A program made the translations under genes and the position numbers. The notes under the pieces are model-generated. The model had not been told where the DNA came from. It was given only the letters and a program-made list of their open reading frames with translations, and made no database searches. Shown here one piece after another: positions 25,311 to 33,775 of a DNA stretch of 64,000 bases (within the stretch, counting starts at the first letter, position 1; each line of letters starts with the position of its first letter). Source of the DNA: Balneolaceae bacterium. GTDB lineage: Bacteria; Bacteroidota; Rhodothermia; Balneolales; Balneolaceae. Where the stretch lies: positions 1,532,001 through 1,596,000 of the forward strand of contig CP030887.1 of the NCBI GenBank assembly GCA_006969905.1. The letters run 5' to 3'.

Positions 25311-26399
25311 ATGACCCTACTGATTATTTACCTCGCTCTTGCAGTTGGCGTATCCTTTTTGTGTTCTATTCTGGAAGCAGTATTACTCTCGGTAACCCCT
25401 TCTTTTATAGCGCTCAAAGAACAGGAAGGCTCAAAATCAGGTAAGCTTTTGGTTGAGCTGAAAAAAGATATAGATCGTCCGCTTTCCGCCATCTTAAGTT
25501 TAAATACTATTGCCCACACTGTTGGAGCGGCAGGTGTAGGTGCCCAGGCCCAGGTGGTTTTTGGTAATGCGTATGTAAGCATTACTTCGGCCATACTCAC
25601 TTTTGTGATTTTAGTATTCTCTGAAATCATTCCTAAAACACTGGGAGCAAACTATTGGAAGGAGTTATCGGGAGTGGCGGCTCAAACCATTAGGTTTCTC
25701 ATTTTTGTTACCTACCCGCTGGTATTGCTTTCAAAGGGAATAACACGCTCGTTATCTAACAATGACAGTTCACAAACGTTAAGCAGGGAAGAGTTTTCCG
25801 TAATGGCTGATATCGGGGTAGAAGAAGGTGTTTTTGAAGAAGGAGAATCCACCATATTTAAAAACCTGATCCGGTTCAGCTCCCTTCGAGCTTCGGACAT
25901 TATGACCCCCAGAATTGTTGTGGTTCGGTTTAATGAAGATACTACCATTGAGGAAGTGCTGAACAGGGATAAAGACCTTCAATTTTCAAGGTTCCCTATT
26001 TTTGGTAAAGATGAGGAAGATATCATGGGATATGTTCTCAAGAACGATTTGTACCAACACCTTTCCCAGGGGAAAGGCGGAGCCAGCTTAAAAGAAATCA
26101 AAAGAGATATCCTGATCCTCCCTGAAAAGATGAAGCTGAGTGTACTTTTTGAAAAAATCATTGAGAAACAGGAGCACATTGCCGCAATTGTGGATGAGTA
26201 TGGCGGATTTTCAGGTATTGTTACTATGGAAGATTTGGTTGAAACTTTACTGGGTTTAGAGATTGTAGATGAGATAGATACCATCGAAGACATGCAAAAA
26301 CTGGCCCGGTTAAAATGGAAAGAGAGAGCCAAGCGCCTGGGCATTTCTGTCCCTGAAAAACCTCAGCAGGAAACAAGTTCACCAGAAAATAAAACCTAG
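25311..26399 (+). CDS. CNNM/DUF21 and CBS-domain membrane protein (hemolysin C-like)
   Basis: 362 residues. The N-terminal CNNM (DUF21) transmembrane domain (about 1-185) includes ALYL-like helices and the conserved NTIAHTVGAAGVGAQ and FSEIIPKTLGANYW segments. A tandem CBS pair follows (about 195-320: IMTPRIVVVRFNEDTTIEEV; IVDEYGGFSGIVTMEDLVETLLG). The CorC_HlyC C-terminal domain found in longer relatives is absent. The family exports or senses Mg2+ and related divalent ions; 'hemolysin' is a historical label. Its TAG shares a CTAG with the stop of the convergent lysC. Confidence 0.92.
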   Translation: MTLLIIYLALAVGVSFLCSILEAVLLSVTPSFIALKEQEGSKSGKLLVELKKDIDRPLSAILSLNTIAHTVGAAGVGAQAQVVFGNAYVSITSAILTFVILVFSEIIPKTLGANYWKELSGVAAQTIRFLIFVTYPLVLLSKGITRSLSNNDSSQTLSREEFSVMADIGVEEGVFEEGESTIFKNLIRFSSLRASDIMTPRIVVVRFNEDTTIEEVLNRDKDLQFSRFPIFGKDEEDIMGYVLKNDLYQHLSQGKGGASLKEIKRDILILPEKMKLSVLFEKIIEKQEHIAAIVDEYGGFSGIVTMEDLVETLLGLEIVDEIDTIEDMQKLARLKWKERAKRLGISVPEKPQQETSSPENKT

Positions 26400-27760
26400 G
26401 AAAAGAGACGGGTGTGAATTTTTTGGGAAGCTTCTGTTAGCAACTGCTCATCCAGGGCAATATTTAAGATGCGTTTCTCTTTGGTGAAAGAGATCATATC
26501 CAAATCGGTTTCTTCCATTACTTCAAAAACTTCGGATATCAGCTCGCTGGCTTTTGAAACCCGGCAACCAATTATACTGATAAGCCCCTTTTGTTTCTCC
26601 AGCTCCACGGAACCAATTTCAATGAACTCATTGCCCAGTTCTTCCAGTTTATGATTATCTGTAAGTGCTATAGTAACGGAAGCTTCGGTTGTGTTTACTG
26701 CATCAACGGTTAGCTGATGCTTTTCAAGCACAGAAAAAACATGGGTTAAAAAATGGTAACCCATTACTGTCTCGTAAGCACTAATAGTTAACAAAGCTAT
26801 ATTGTCTTTAAAAGAAATAGCGAGTGCTTTCCGGTCATGTTCTGCCTCACGAACAATCAGTGAACCTTCATCATCGGGTTGAAACATATTCTTAACAAGA
26901 ACGGGGATATTACGCTCTTGGGCAGGCTTCAAAGTAGATGGATGAAGAACTTTTGCACCGAAGTACGCCATTTCTGTGGCATCATAATAGCTAAGCCTGG
27001 GTATGGGCTTGGCATCTTCAATAAACCGGGGATCACTGGTATATACTCCACTCACATCAGTCCATATCTCAATGGCTTTTGCATGAAGGGCAGACCCGAT
27101 TAAACTGGCTGAATAGTCAGAGCCTTCAAAACCTAAAGTGGTTATCGTTCCTTCCGTAGACTCACCATAAAAACCCCCGATGATAGGGGTAAATCCGCTT
27201 TCAAGAATGGTTTCAAGTGAGCCAGATTTTTGATTGATAAGCATTGCATTTGGATTGGCACTACCGTAATTGGTATCTGTTTTGATAATTTTTTTAGCAT
27301 CTACGTGCTGGGTCAGAATGTCAACTGCTAGCCCGCATTGCGCCAGCAGGTAGGACGAGATTTGTTCTCCTATGGCTGCAATGCCGTCCCTCATATTGGG
27401 TTTTAGTTCTCCCACTTTAGTAGTGTATTTCAGGAACTTGTTAAGCAACCCGTTTTTTTGTTCAATATGGCGAATACAGCTTTCCTCAATAAGGGGATTT
27501 TTGGGATGGGGATTTTCTTTAAGAAACTCCCCAACCAGGGTTATATGGCGTTCTTTTATGCTTTCGGATATGCGAAGTGCTTCATCTAACCTTACTTGTT
27601 CAGCAAGTTTGGCAGCTTCAATAAGCTGGCGGGTTGTTTGGGCTGTGGCCGAAACCACTACAACCGGGTATTCATATTGCTTTATGATTTCCAAAACCTG
27701 CTTCCAGCTTTGGTGATCATTCATTGAGGTACCGCCAAATTTAAGTACGTGTATATCCAT
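26396..27760 (-). CDS. lysC: Aspartate kinase
   Basis: 454 residues, monofunctional; phosphorylates aspartate, the first committed step to lysine, diaminopimelate, threonine and methionine. The N-terminal ATP site is VLKFGGTSM, the substrate region GIAAIGEQISSYLLA, and the nucleotide-binding loop TTLGFEGSDYSASLIGSALHA. Two C-terminal ACT domains (about 305-454) carry the allosteric site, so feedback by lysine or threonine is expected. No homoserine dehydrogenase or DapDC fusion. Not linked in operon to asd (8.3 kb) or lysA (30.7 kb). Confidence 0.95.
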   Translation of the reverse strand: MDIHVLKFGGTSMNDHQSWKQVLEIIKQYEYPVVVVSATAQTTRQLIEAAKLAEQVRLDEALRISESIKERHITLVGEFLKENPHPKNPLIEESCIRHIEQKNGLLNKFLKYTTKVGELKPNMRDGIAAIGEQISSYLLAQCGLAVDILTQHVDAKKIIKTDTNYGSANPNAMLINQKSGSLETILESGFTPIIGGFYGESTEGTITTLGFEGSDYSASLIGSALHAKAIEIWTDVSGVYTSDPRFIEDAKPIPRLSYYDATEMAYFGAKVLHPSTLKPAQERNIPVLVKNMFQPDDEGSLIVREAEHDRKALAISFKDNIALLTISAYETVMGYHFLTHVFSVLEKHQLTVDAVNTTEASVTIALTDNHKLEELGNEFIEIGSVELEKQKGLISIIGCRVSKASELISEVFEVMEETDLDMISFTKEKRILNIALDEQLLTEASQKIHTRLFS

Positions 27761-27880
27761 GCTTCAAAATTTCAAAAACAAAAGTAAGGCTATTTCAAAG
27801 CTATTCCATCTTAAAAACCTGATTAAGTTCCCATGTTTTAGAGATCATTATTGAATGAAGTCGTTATCTTAAACTCAAAA

Positions 27881-29089
27881 ATGAAAATCGCTGTTATAGG
27901 CGGGGGAGCGGCAGGCTTTTTTAGTGCTCTTTCTGCAAAAGAGCATAATCCGGGAAGCCAAGTTACGATATATGAAAAATCGGATAAGCTTCTGTCAAAA
28001 GTAAGAATATCGGGTGGGGGAAGATGTAATGTTACCCATCATTGTTTTGATATAAAGGAGTTAGCCAGCTTTTATCCGCGTGGAGAACGGCAGCTTAGAA
28101 AAGCATTCGGGACTTTTTCCCCGACAGATACCATTAACTGGTTCGAAAATTGCGGGGTTGAATTGAAGACGGAAGCCGACGGTAGGATGTTCCCGGTCAC
28201 TGATTCTTCCCAAACCATTATTGATTGTTTGATGAATGAAGCCGGGAGTCTGGGAGTAAGTATTAAAACTAAGTCACATATTAAAAAGCTGATTTCGGGA
28301 GAGGATGGTTTTGAATTGGTATTTAAAAATGGTGAAATAGGAAGTGTGGATAAGGTTATTGTTGCAACCGGTGGTAGTCTCCGACCAGAAGGATTTAAAT
28401 GGTTTAAGGAATTGGGGCACTCCATTGAAAATCCGGTTCCTTCTTTGTTTACTTTTAACATGCCTGATGAGCCTATAAAAGAGTTGATGGGTTTAGTTGC
28501 TAATCCGGTTTCAATTAAAATTATGGGTACTAAACTGAAAAGCTCAGGCCCGTTATTGATTACTCATTGGGGGATGAGTGGCCCTGCCATATTAAAGCTC
28601 TCTGCCTTTGGAGCCAGGGTATTACATGAATTGGGATACCAGTTTAAAGTTCTTATTAACTGGGCCGGGGAAAAGACTGAGACAGAAGTGAAAGCGGCTT
28701 TAGATGAAATCGTAAAAGATAATCCGAAGAAAAAGGTACAGAATGTACGGGTATTTGAATTGCCTCATCGCCTGTGGCATTTCCTGTTAAAGAAACTAAA
28801 TGTACCTGATGATATGATTTGGTCTAACATGGGGAAAAAGAACCTGAACAGGTTGGTACATCTTCTAACAAGCGATGAATATAAAGTGAGAGGGAAAACC
28901 ACATTTAAGGAAGAGTTTGTTACATGCGGAGGAATAAATCTCAATGAGATAGATTTTAAAACCATGCAAAGTAAAAAAGTACCCGGATTATACTTTTGTG
29001 GAGAGGTTTTGGATATTGATGGAGTGACTGGAGGTTTTAATTTCCAGGCAGCATGGACTACCGGATTTATTGCCGGCAAGCTAAATTAA
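27881..29089 (+). CDS. HI0933/YhiN-like FAD-dependent oxidoreductase
   Basis: 402 residues from the ATG before KIAVIGGGAAGFFSA; an in-frame TTG ten codons upstream is less likely. The Rossmann GxGxxG dinucleotide site is followed by the family marker VRISGGGRCNVTH. The mid-region has IVATGG, and the C-terminal block is CGGINLNEIDFKTMQSKK...GLYFCGEVLDIDGVTGGFNFQAAWTTG. All are diagnostic of the HI0933 flavoprotein family (NAD(P)/FAD-dependent, substrate unknown). Cytoplasmic. Divergent from lysC. Confidence 0.93.
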   Translation: MKIAVIGGGAAGFFSALSAKEHNPGSQVTIYEKSDKLLSKVRISGGGRCNVTHHCFDIKELASFYPRGERQLRKAFGTFSPTDTINWFENCGVELKTEADGRMFPVTDSSQTIIDCLMNEAGSLGVSIKTKSHIKKLISGEDGFELVFKNGEIGSVDKVIVATGGSLRPEGFKWFKELGHSIENPVPSLFTFNMPDEPIKELMGLVANPVSIKIMGTKLKSSGPLLITHWGMSGPAILKLSAFGARVLHELGYQFKVLINWAGEKTETEVKAALDEIVKDNPKKKVQNVRVFELPHRLWHFLLKKLNVPDDMIWSNMGKKNLNRLVHLLTSDEYKVRGKTTFKEEFVTCGGINLNEIDFKTMQSKKVPGLYFCGEVLDIDGVTGGFNFQAAWTTGFIAGKLN

Positions 29090-29133
29090 AAAGCGCTTTT
29101 TTAGCTATATTGAATTTGATTAAAAGGCAGGCC

Positions 29134-30669
29134 ATGACAGAGACTTATTTTTCAAAGTTCAGAAACCAAATTATTGGAATTGACCAGGAGTTTAAAACTC
29201 CTTTCGGTGACCAAAAAATTTTATATGCAGATTGGATTGCCAGCGGGCGCTTATACGCTCCTATTGAAGACCGCATTCGCAATGATATTTCGCCTTTTGT
29301 AGGTAATACCCATACCGAGACTACGGTTACCGGTACGGCTATGACCAAAGCCTATCATAAGGCAAAAGAATTGATCAAAGATCACGTAAATGCAAGCCCT
29401 GATGACATTCTCATTTTTTGTGGTTCAGGGATGACGGGCGCAATTAACAAATTACAGCGTATTTTAGGACTAAAGGTTCCCGACAGAATACGTGACTATG
29501 CTCCAAACCTGGGAAAAGAAAAAGGCTTATTTGGATTTTTTAAGGCCAAAAAACATGCGAGGCTTATAGAATGTGAGGATGAGAACCGGCCCGTTGTATT
29601 TATCACTCACATGGAACATCACTCTAATCACACATCCTGGTTAGAAACCATTGTGGATTTGGAAATCATAAACCCTGATGACCAAGGGTTAGTAGATTTA
29701 AACCATTTTAAGGAACTGCTTGCCAAATATAAATCCAGAAAATATAAAATTGCTTCGGTTACCGCCTGTTCCAACGTAACCGGTATTGAAACTCCTTATC
29801 ATGAGATAGCAAAGCTCATTCATGCGCACGGTGGAGTTTGTTTTGTAGATTTTGCCTGCTCAGGGCCCTATGTGGATATAAATATGCACCCCGAAGAAGA
29901 AGGCACCCATTTGGATGCGATATTTCTTTCGCCGCATAAGTTTTTAGGGGGGCCCGGTACACCGGGGATAACTATTTTTAACTCCAATCTTTATCATAAT
30001 CGTGCACCTGATATACCCGGAGGTGGGACGGTTACCTATACATCTCCCTGGTTTGAACATCGCTACATCCCCAATATTGAAGATCGCGAAGATGGAGGGA
30101 CTCCTCCTTTTATTCAGGGGATCAGGGCAGCAATGGCATTTAAGCTGAAAGAGGAAATGGGAGTGTCCAATATTGTAGCCCGAGAGCATGAGCTGGTTGA
30201 GCGATTAATTGAAGGATTGGATAACATTGAAGGAATTTCAGTACTGGCAAAAGAGCATACTAACCGGCTGGGAGCCGTTTCGTTTTGCCTGGAGGGAATC
30301 CATTACAACTTAGCTGTGAGGATTTTGAACGATCGGTTTGGGATACAAACACGTGGGGGCTGTGCCTGTGCAGGTACTTACGGGCATTATCTTTTGGATG
30401 TGGATCAGTCAACTTCCCAAAATTTAGCTGAACTTATACTGAGCGGTGACCTGAGTGTGAAGCCAGGCTGGATCCGGGCCTCTGTTCACCCGACTATGCT
30501 GGATTCAGAAATAGATTATATGATACAGGCGATTACTGAACTGATGCAGAATAAAACGGAATGGGCAAAGGATTACACCTATAATCAAATGACTAATGAA
30601 TTTGATTATACAGGCAGTGCTGAAGTAGTAAAAGAGAGGCAAGTGGAAGACTGGTTTGCTTCATTTTAG
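29134..30669 (+). CDS. Class V aminotransferase-fold PLP enzyme (cysteine desulfurase-like)
   Basis: 511 residues from ATG 29134, preceded by AAAGGCAGG. It is a fold-type I PLP enzyme: the Schiff-base Lys is in AIFLSPHKFLGGPGTPG, the His/Asp pair in CFVDFACSGPYVDI, and the late TRGGCACAGTYGHYLL is the Cys-bearing loop that resembles cysteine desulfurases/selenocysteine lyases. Longer than IscS/SufS (about 400), with an extra insertion around YAPNLGKEKGLFGFF. The substrate is not certain; it could be a desulfurase or an isopenicillin-epimerase-like enzyme. Its stop overlaps the stop of convergent lysA by nine bases. Confidence 0.88.
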   Translation: MTETYFSKFRNQIIGIDQEFKTPFGDQKILYADWIASGRLYAPIEDRIRNDISPFVGNTHTETTVTGTAMTKAYHKAKELIKDHVNASPDDILIFCGSGMTGAINKLQRILGLKVPDRIRDYAPNLGKEKGLFGFFKAKKHARLIECEDENRPVVFITHMEHHSNHTSWLETIVDLEIINPDDQGLVDLNHFKELLAKYKSRKYKIASVTACSNVTGIETPYHEIAKLIHAHGGVCFVDFACSGPYVDINMHPEEEGTHLDAIFLSPHKFLGGPGTPGITIFNSNLYHNRAPDIPGGGTVTYTSPWFEHRYIPNIEDREDGGTPPFIQGIRAAMAFKLKEEMGVSNIVAREHELVERLIEGLDNIEGISVLAKEHTNRLGAVSFCLEGIHYNLAVRILNDRFGIQTRGGCACAGTYGHYLLDVDQSTSQNLAELILSGDLSVKPGWIRASVHPTMLDSEIDYMIQAITELMQNKTEWAKDYTYNQMTNEFDYTGSAEVVKERQVEDWFASF

Positions 30670-31818
30670 ATCATCGGAATATACAGGTTTTCTACGGGTT
30701 CTTAGGTTGTATTCACTTTGCATAACCTCGCCATAAGCTCCGCTGCTTCTTATTGCCAGCATATCTCCGCGTTCCAATTCGGGCAGCATAATATCCGTTC
30801 TGAAAACATCTGAACTTTCACAAATAGGGCCTACTACATCATAAGCTTGCGTTCCAGTAGTTGTTTTAAACACATTAAGTGCATGTTCTGCCTGGTATAA
30901 CGCAGGGCGAATGAGCTCCGTCATTCCAGCATCAATAACTGCAAAATTTTTAGTGCGTCCCGGCTTGGTGTATAATACTCTGGTGATCAAACTACCGCAT
31001 TGCCCAACTATGGCGCGCCCAAGCTCAAAATGTAACTGCTGATGTGGTTTTAATTCAATCAGCTCATCATATACTCCAAAAAAAGCTTCAAAGTCGGGTA
31101 TGGCTTTTTGATCCGGCTCCTGGTAGTTGATTCCCAATCCCCCTCCAACATTAATAACGGTAAGTGTAAAGCCTTTACTTTCTATGTAGGCATTAAGTTG
31201 ATTTGCCCGCTTACAAAGCTGCCGATAAGGTTCCAGCGATTCAACCTGGGAACCAATATGAAAATGAATCCCTATTAGTTCGACATTGGAAAGAGAAGGG
31301 AGTAAGTCTAGTACTGTGTCAAGGTCTTCTTCATTGATGCCAAACTTATTCTCATTTAATCCTGTAGTAATGTACTTGTGTGTTTTGGCATCCACATCAG
31401 GGTTAAGTCGTAATGCAACATTTGGTTTTTTATTATGTTTTACTGCAAGCCCGTTGATTACTTTTAACTCTTGTACAGATTCGCAGTTAAAGCAAAAGAT
31501 ATCATGCAATAAAGCCAATTCAATTTCATCATCACTTTTACCGACCCCGGCAAAAACTATTTCCGAAGGGTTGAAACCTGTTTCTACGGCACGAGCGATT
31601 TCTCCCCCGCTAACACAATCAGCTCCTATTCCTGCATTTCTTATTTCATTAAGAATCCTGGCATTGAAATTTGCTTTCAAAGCAAAGTGCACCCGATAGC
31701 CTTTATCAAGAGCGTGCTTTTTTACTTCAGAAAGTGTAGCTCTTAAAGTATCAAGGTTGTAGTAATAAAAGGGGGTTGGGTACTGCTGTAAAGCATTCAC
31801 TGCTTCTTTGTTAAGCAT
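30661..31818 (-). CDS. lysA: Diaminopimelate decarboxylase
   Basis: 385 residues; decarboxylates meso-diaminopimelate to L-lysine with PLP. The alanine-racemase-like barrel has the PLP Lys48 (FALKANFN), HFHIGSQVE, and the glycine-rich phosphate loop INVGGGLGI. The active-site CESSDVF and the SGAYGEVMQSEYN near the C-terminus complete it. Full length. Its ATG overlaps the antiporter stop by eight bases, so both are in one transcript; the coupling of lysine synthesis with a cation antiporter is unexplained. Confidence 0.96.
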   Translation of the reverse strand: MLNKEAVNALQQYPTPFYYYNLDTLRATLSEVKKHALDKGYRVHFALKANFNARILNEIRNAGIGADCVSGGEIARAVETGFNPSEIVFAGVGKSDDEIELALLHDIFCFNCESVQELKVINGLAVKHNKKPNVALRLNPDVDAKTHKYITTGLNENKFGINEEDLDTVLDLLPSLSNVELIGIHFHIGSQVESLEPYRQLCKRANQLNAYIESKGFTLTVINVGGGLGINYQEPDQKAIPDFEAFFGVYDELIELKPHQQLHFELGRAIVGQCGSLITRVLYTKPGRTKNFAVIDAGMTELIRPALYQAEHALNVFKTTTGTQAYDVVGPICESSDVFRTDIMLPELERGDMLAIRSSGAYGEVMQSEYNLRTRRKPVYSDDLK

Positions 31819-33661
31819 TTTCTTCAGTTGTATGAGTAGTTTTTTGAGTTGAGCTTTTCTCCTCTTTATGTTTGTTATTATGAACGAGAGAGAGGATGTG
31901 ATCTCCCTCCTGGGGAGAAGGTGGATTATCTAATGAAAAAGGTGTAGCTACTTCATTACTAGAGATTAGGAAAAGTGGTATAACTGAAGGTTCAGCATCT
32001 TTTTTGGACCCCTCTAATGAAAAGTCTGGTTCTACCTTAAGAGTTTCGAGTGTATAGTTTTGCTGAAAAAAAGTGTTAAGGCGATCAAAATTGAGATCAG
32101 AGCCAAACAATGTTCTTCCACTTAAATGGTCAGTCATTTCTGCATCTCTTCGCTGAGAAGATGCCTGAGGGGAAAGCTGGAATACTTCCGAGGTACTAAA
32201 TATTTCCATAAAGCGGATAGAAGCTAATGAATTTACTTCATCATTTGGAGTTAGTGCCAAAGACTTACCTATCCCATCAAGGTTTAGTTCATCCAGGGCA
32301 TATTCAGAAAGAATATTTCCATAATAGGTGTTTAATCCTGATTTACGGGCTTTGGAGATATTCTCCCAGTTAGAGTCTGCTACTAATACTTTAAGGCCGG
32401 CCTCTTTTAATTTATGAGCGATTTCCCGTGCCCATTCATGAGCGCCAATAATGAGCATACCATTGGGCTTCGCTTTTGCCACACCCAGCAACCGGGCAAC
32501 CGGGCTTGCCGATAATCCATAAATGGTTACCGTTGCAATAATTACAATGAATGTGTAGGGAACCAGTTGTTCAGCCGCAGCATATCCTTCCTGTTCTAAG
32601 CGGAGCGCAAATACTGCAGAGATTGCAGCAGCAACAATTCCCCGTGGTGCCATCCAGGCTACAAATGCTTTTTGCCTGAATGTGAGATTTGATCCAATAG
32701 TAGATAAGTAAATAGAAAGAGGGCGGACTACTAAAATAAGTGCAGCTAAAAATGCAGCTGATGACCAATTAAAGTATCCAAGGTGTTCAACTTTTAACCG
32801 GGAGGCCAGCAAAATAAACAAAGCAGAAATAAGCAGTACCTGGAGGTTTTCCTTAAACTCAACGATATGGTTAATGCGTGCACTTTTTTGATTAGCAAGA
32901 ATAATCCCCATTATGGTAACTGCCATAAGGCCAGACTCGTGCTGTAGAAGATTAGAAGCAGTAAACACAGATACTACTACCATTAATGTTACCGGGTTTT
33001 GAAGATAGTCTGGAATCCAGTGCTTTTTTAACGTGAAATACATAATTGCTGCTCCAAGCGCACCAAAAAATACCCCGTCTATAATAGTTGTTACAATTAC
33101 GAGTCCGGCTCTTCCCGAAATGCTGTCAAAACCACCATTGATGATGATTTCGAAAACTAAAACGGCCATCATAGCTCCAATCGGGTCATTAACTATACCT
33201 TCCCATTTTACCACAGAGCCAACCTTTTCAGTAGGACGAACCTGCCTGAGAAGTGGAACTATTACTGTGGGACCGGTAACGATGAGAATGGCACCAAACA
33301 AAACTGAAAGCTCCAGGCCAAGATCCAGGAAGTAAAGTGCGGATACAGAAGCTAAAAGCCAGGTTATCCCAACTCCTACCGTGATAAGTTTTATAACCGT
33401 ACCACCGATTTCCCGAAACTCTTCCATTTTAAGACTTAAGCCACCTTCAAAAAGAATAATAGCTACCGAAATTGAAACAAAGGGGCTTAGCAGGTCGCCC
33501 ATAAGTTCATCAGGATCGAGAAGGCCTGTGAGTGGTCCTGCAATAATTCCCAATCCCAAAAGTAGCAAAATAGCGGGCAATTTGCTCTTCCATGCCAACC
33601 ACTGGGCGGAAATGCCAAGAACAATTACGGCTGTTAATCCTACTAAAATGTGCTCACTCAT
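31811..33661 (-). CDS. Cation:proton antiporter with TrkA-N (RCK) domain
   Basis: 616 residues. A CPA1/NhaP2-like membrane domain of about 12 helices (1-395) carries the GPTVIVPLL and KWEGIVNDPIGA motifs; the VND holds the ion-binding Asp. A cytosolic RCK-N domain follows (about 400-510: GMLIIGAHEWAREIAHKL, VLVADSNWENISKARKSG, YYGNILSEYALDELNL). A short C-terminal tail is rich in Glu, Lys, Ser and Thr. It likely exchanges Na+ or K+ for H+ and is gated by nucleotide binding. Divergent from the amino acid permease and overlapping lysA. Confidence 0.92.
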   Translation of the reverse strand: MSEHILVGLTAVIVLGISAQWLAWKSKLPAILLLLGLGIIAGPLTGLLDPDELMGDLLSPFVSISVAIILFEGGLSLKMEEFREIGGTVIKLITVGVGITWLLASVSALYFLDLGLELSVLFGAILIVTGPTVIVPLLRQVRPTEKVGSVVKWEGIVNDPIGAMMAVLVFEIIINGGFDSISGRAGLVIVTTIIDGVFFGALGAAIMYFTLKKHWIPDYLQNPVTLMVVVSVFTASNLLQHESGLMAVTIMGIILANQKSARINHIVEFKENLQVLLISALFILLASRLKVEHLGYFNWSSAAFLAALILVVRPLSIYLSTIGSNLTFRQKAFVAWMAPRGIVAAAISAVFALRLEQEGYAAAEQLVPYTFIVIIATVTIYGLSASPVARLLGVAKAKPNGMLIIGAHEWAREIAHKLKEAGLKVLVADSNWENISKARKSGLNTYYGNILSEYALDELNLDGIGKSLALTPNDEVNSLASIRFMEIFSTSEVFQLSPQASSQRRDAEMTDHLSGRTLFGSDLNFDRLNTFFQQNYTLETLKVEPDFSLEGSKKDAEPSVIPLFLISSNEVATPFSLDNPPSPQEGDHILSLVHNNKHKEEKSSTQKTTHTTEENA

Positions 33662-33775
33662 AAATTACTTTTAAAAATGCGGAACTAACTAAAACTAAAA
33701 AGTGATTGAGGATAGACAAAATTTAAATAATCTACATTCCGAAGTTGTTATTTCTATAATATATTAAAGGGACCT

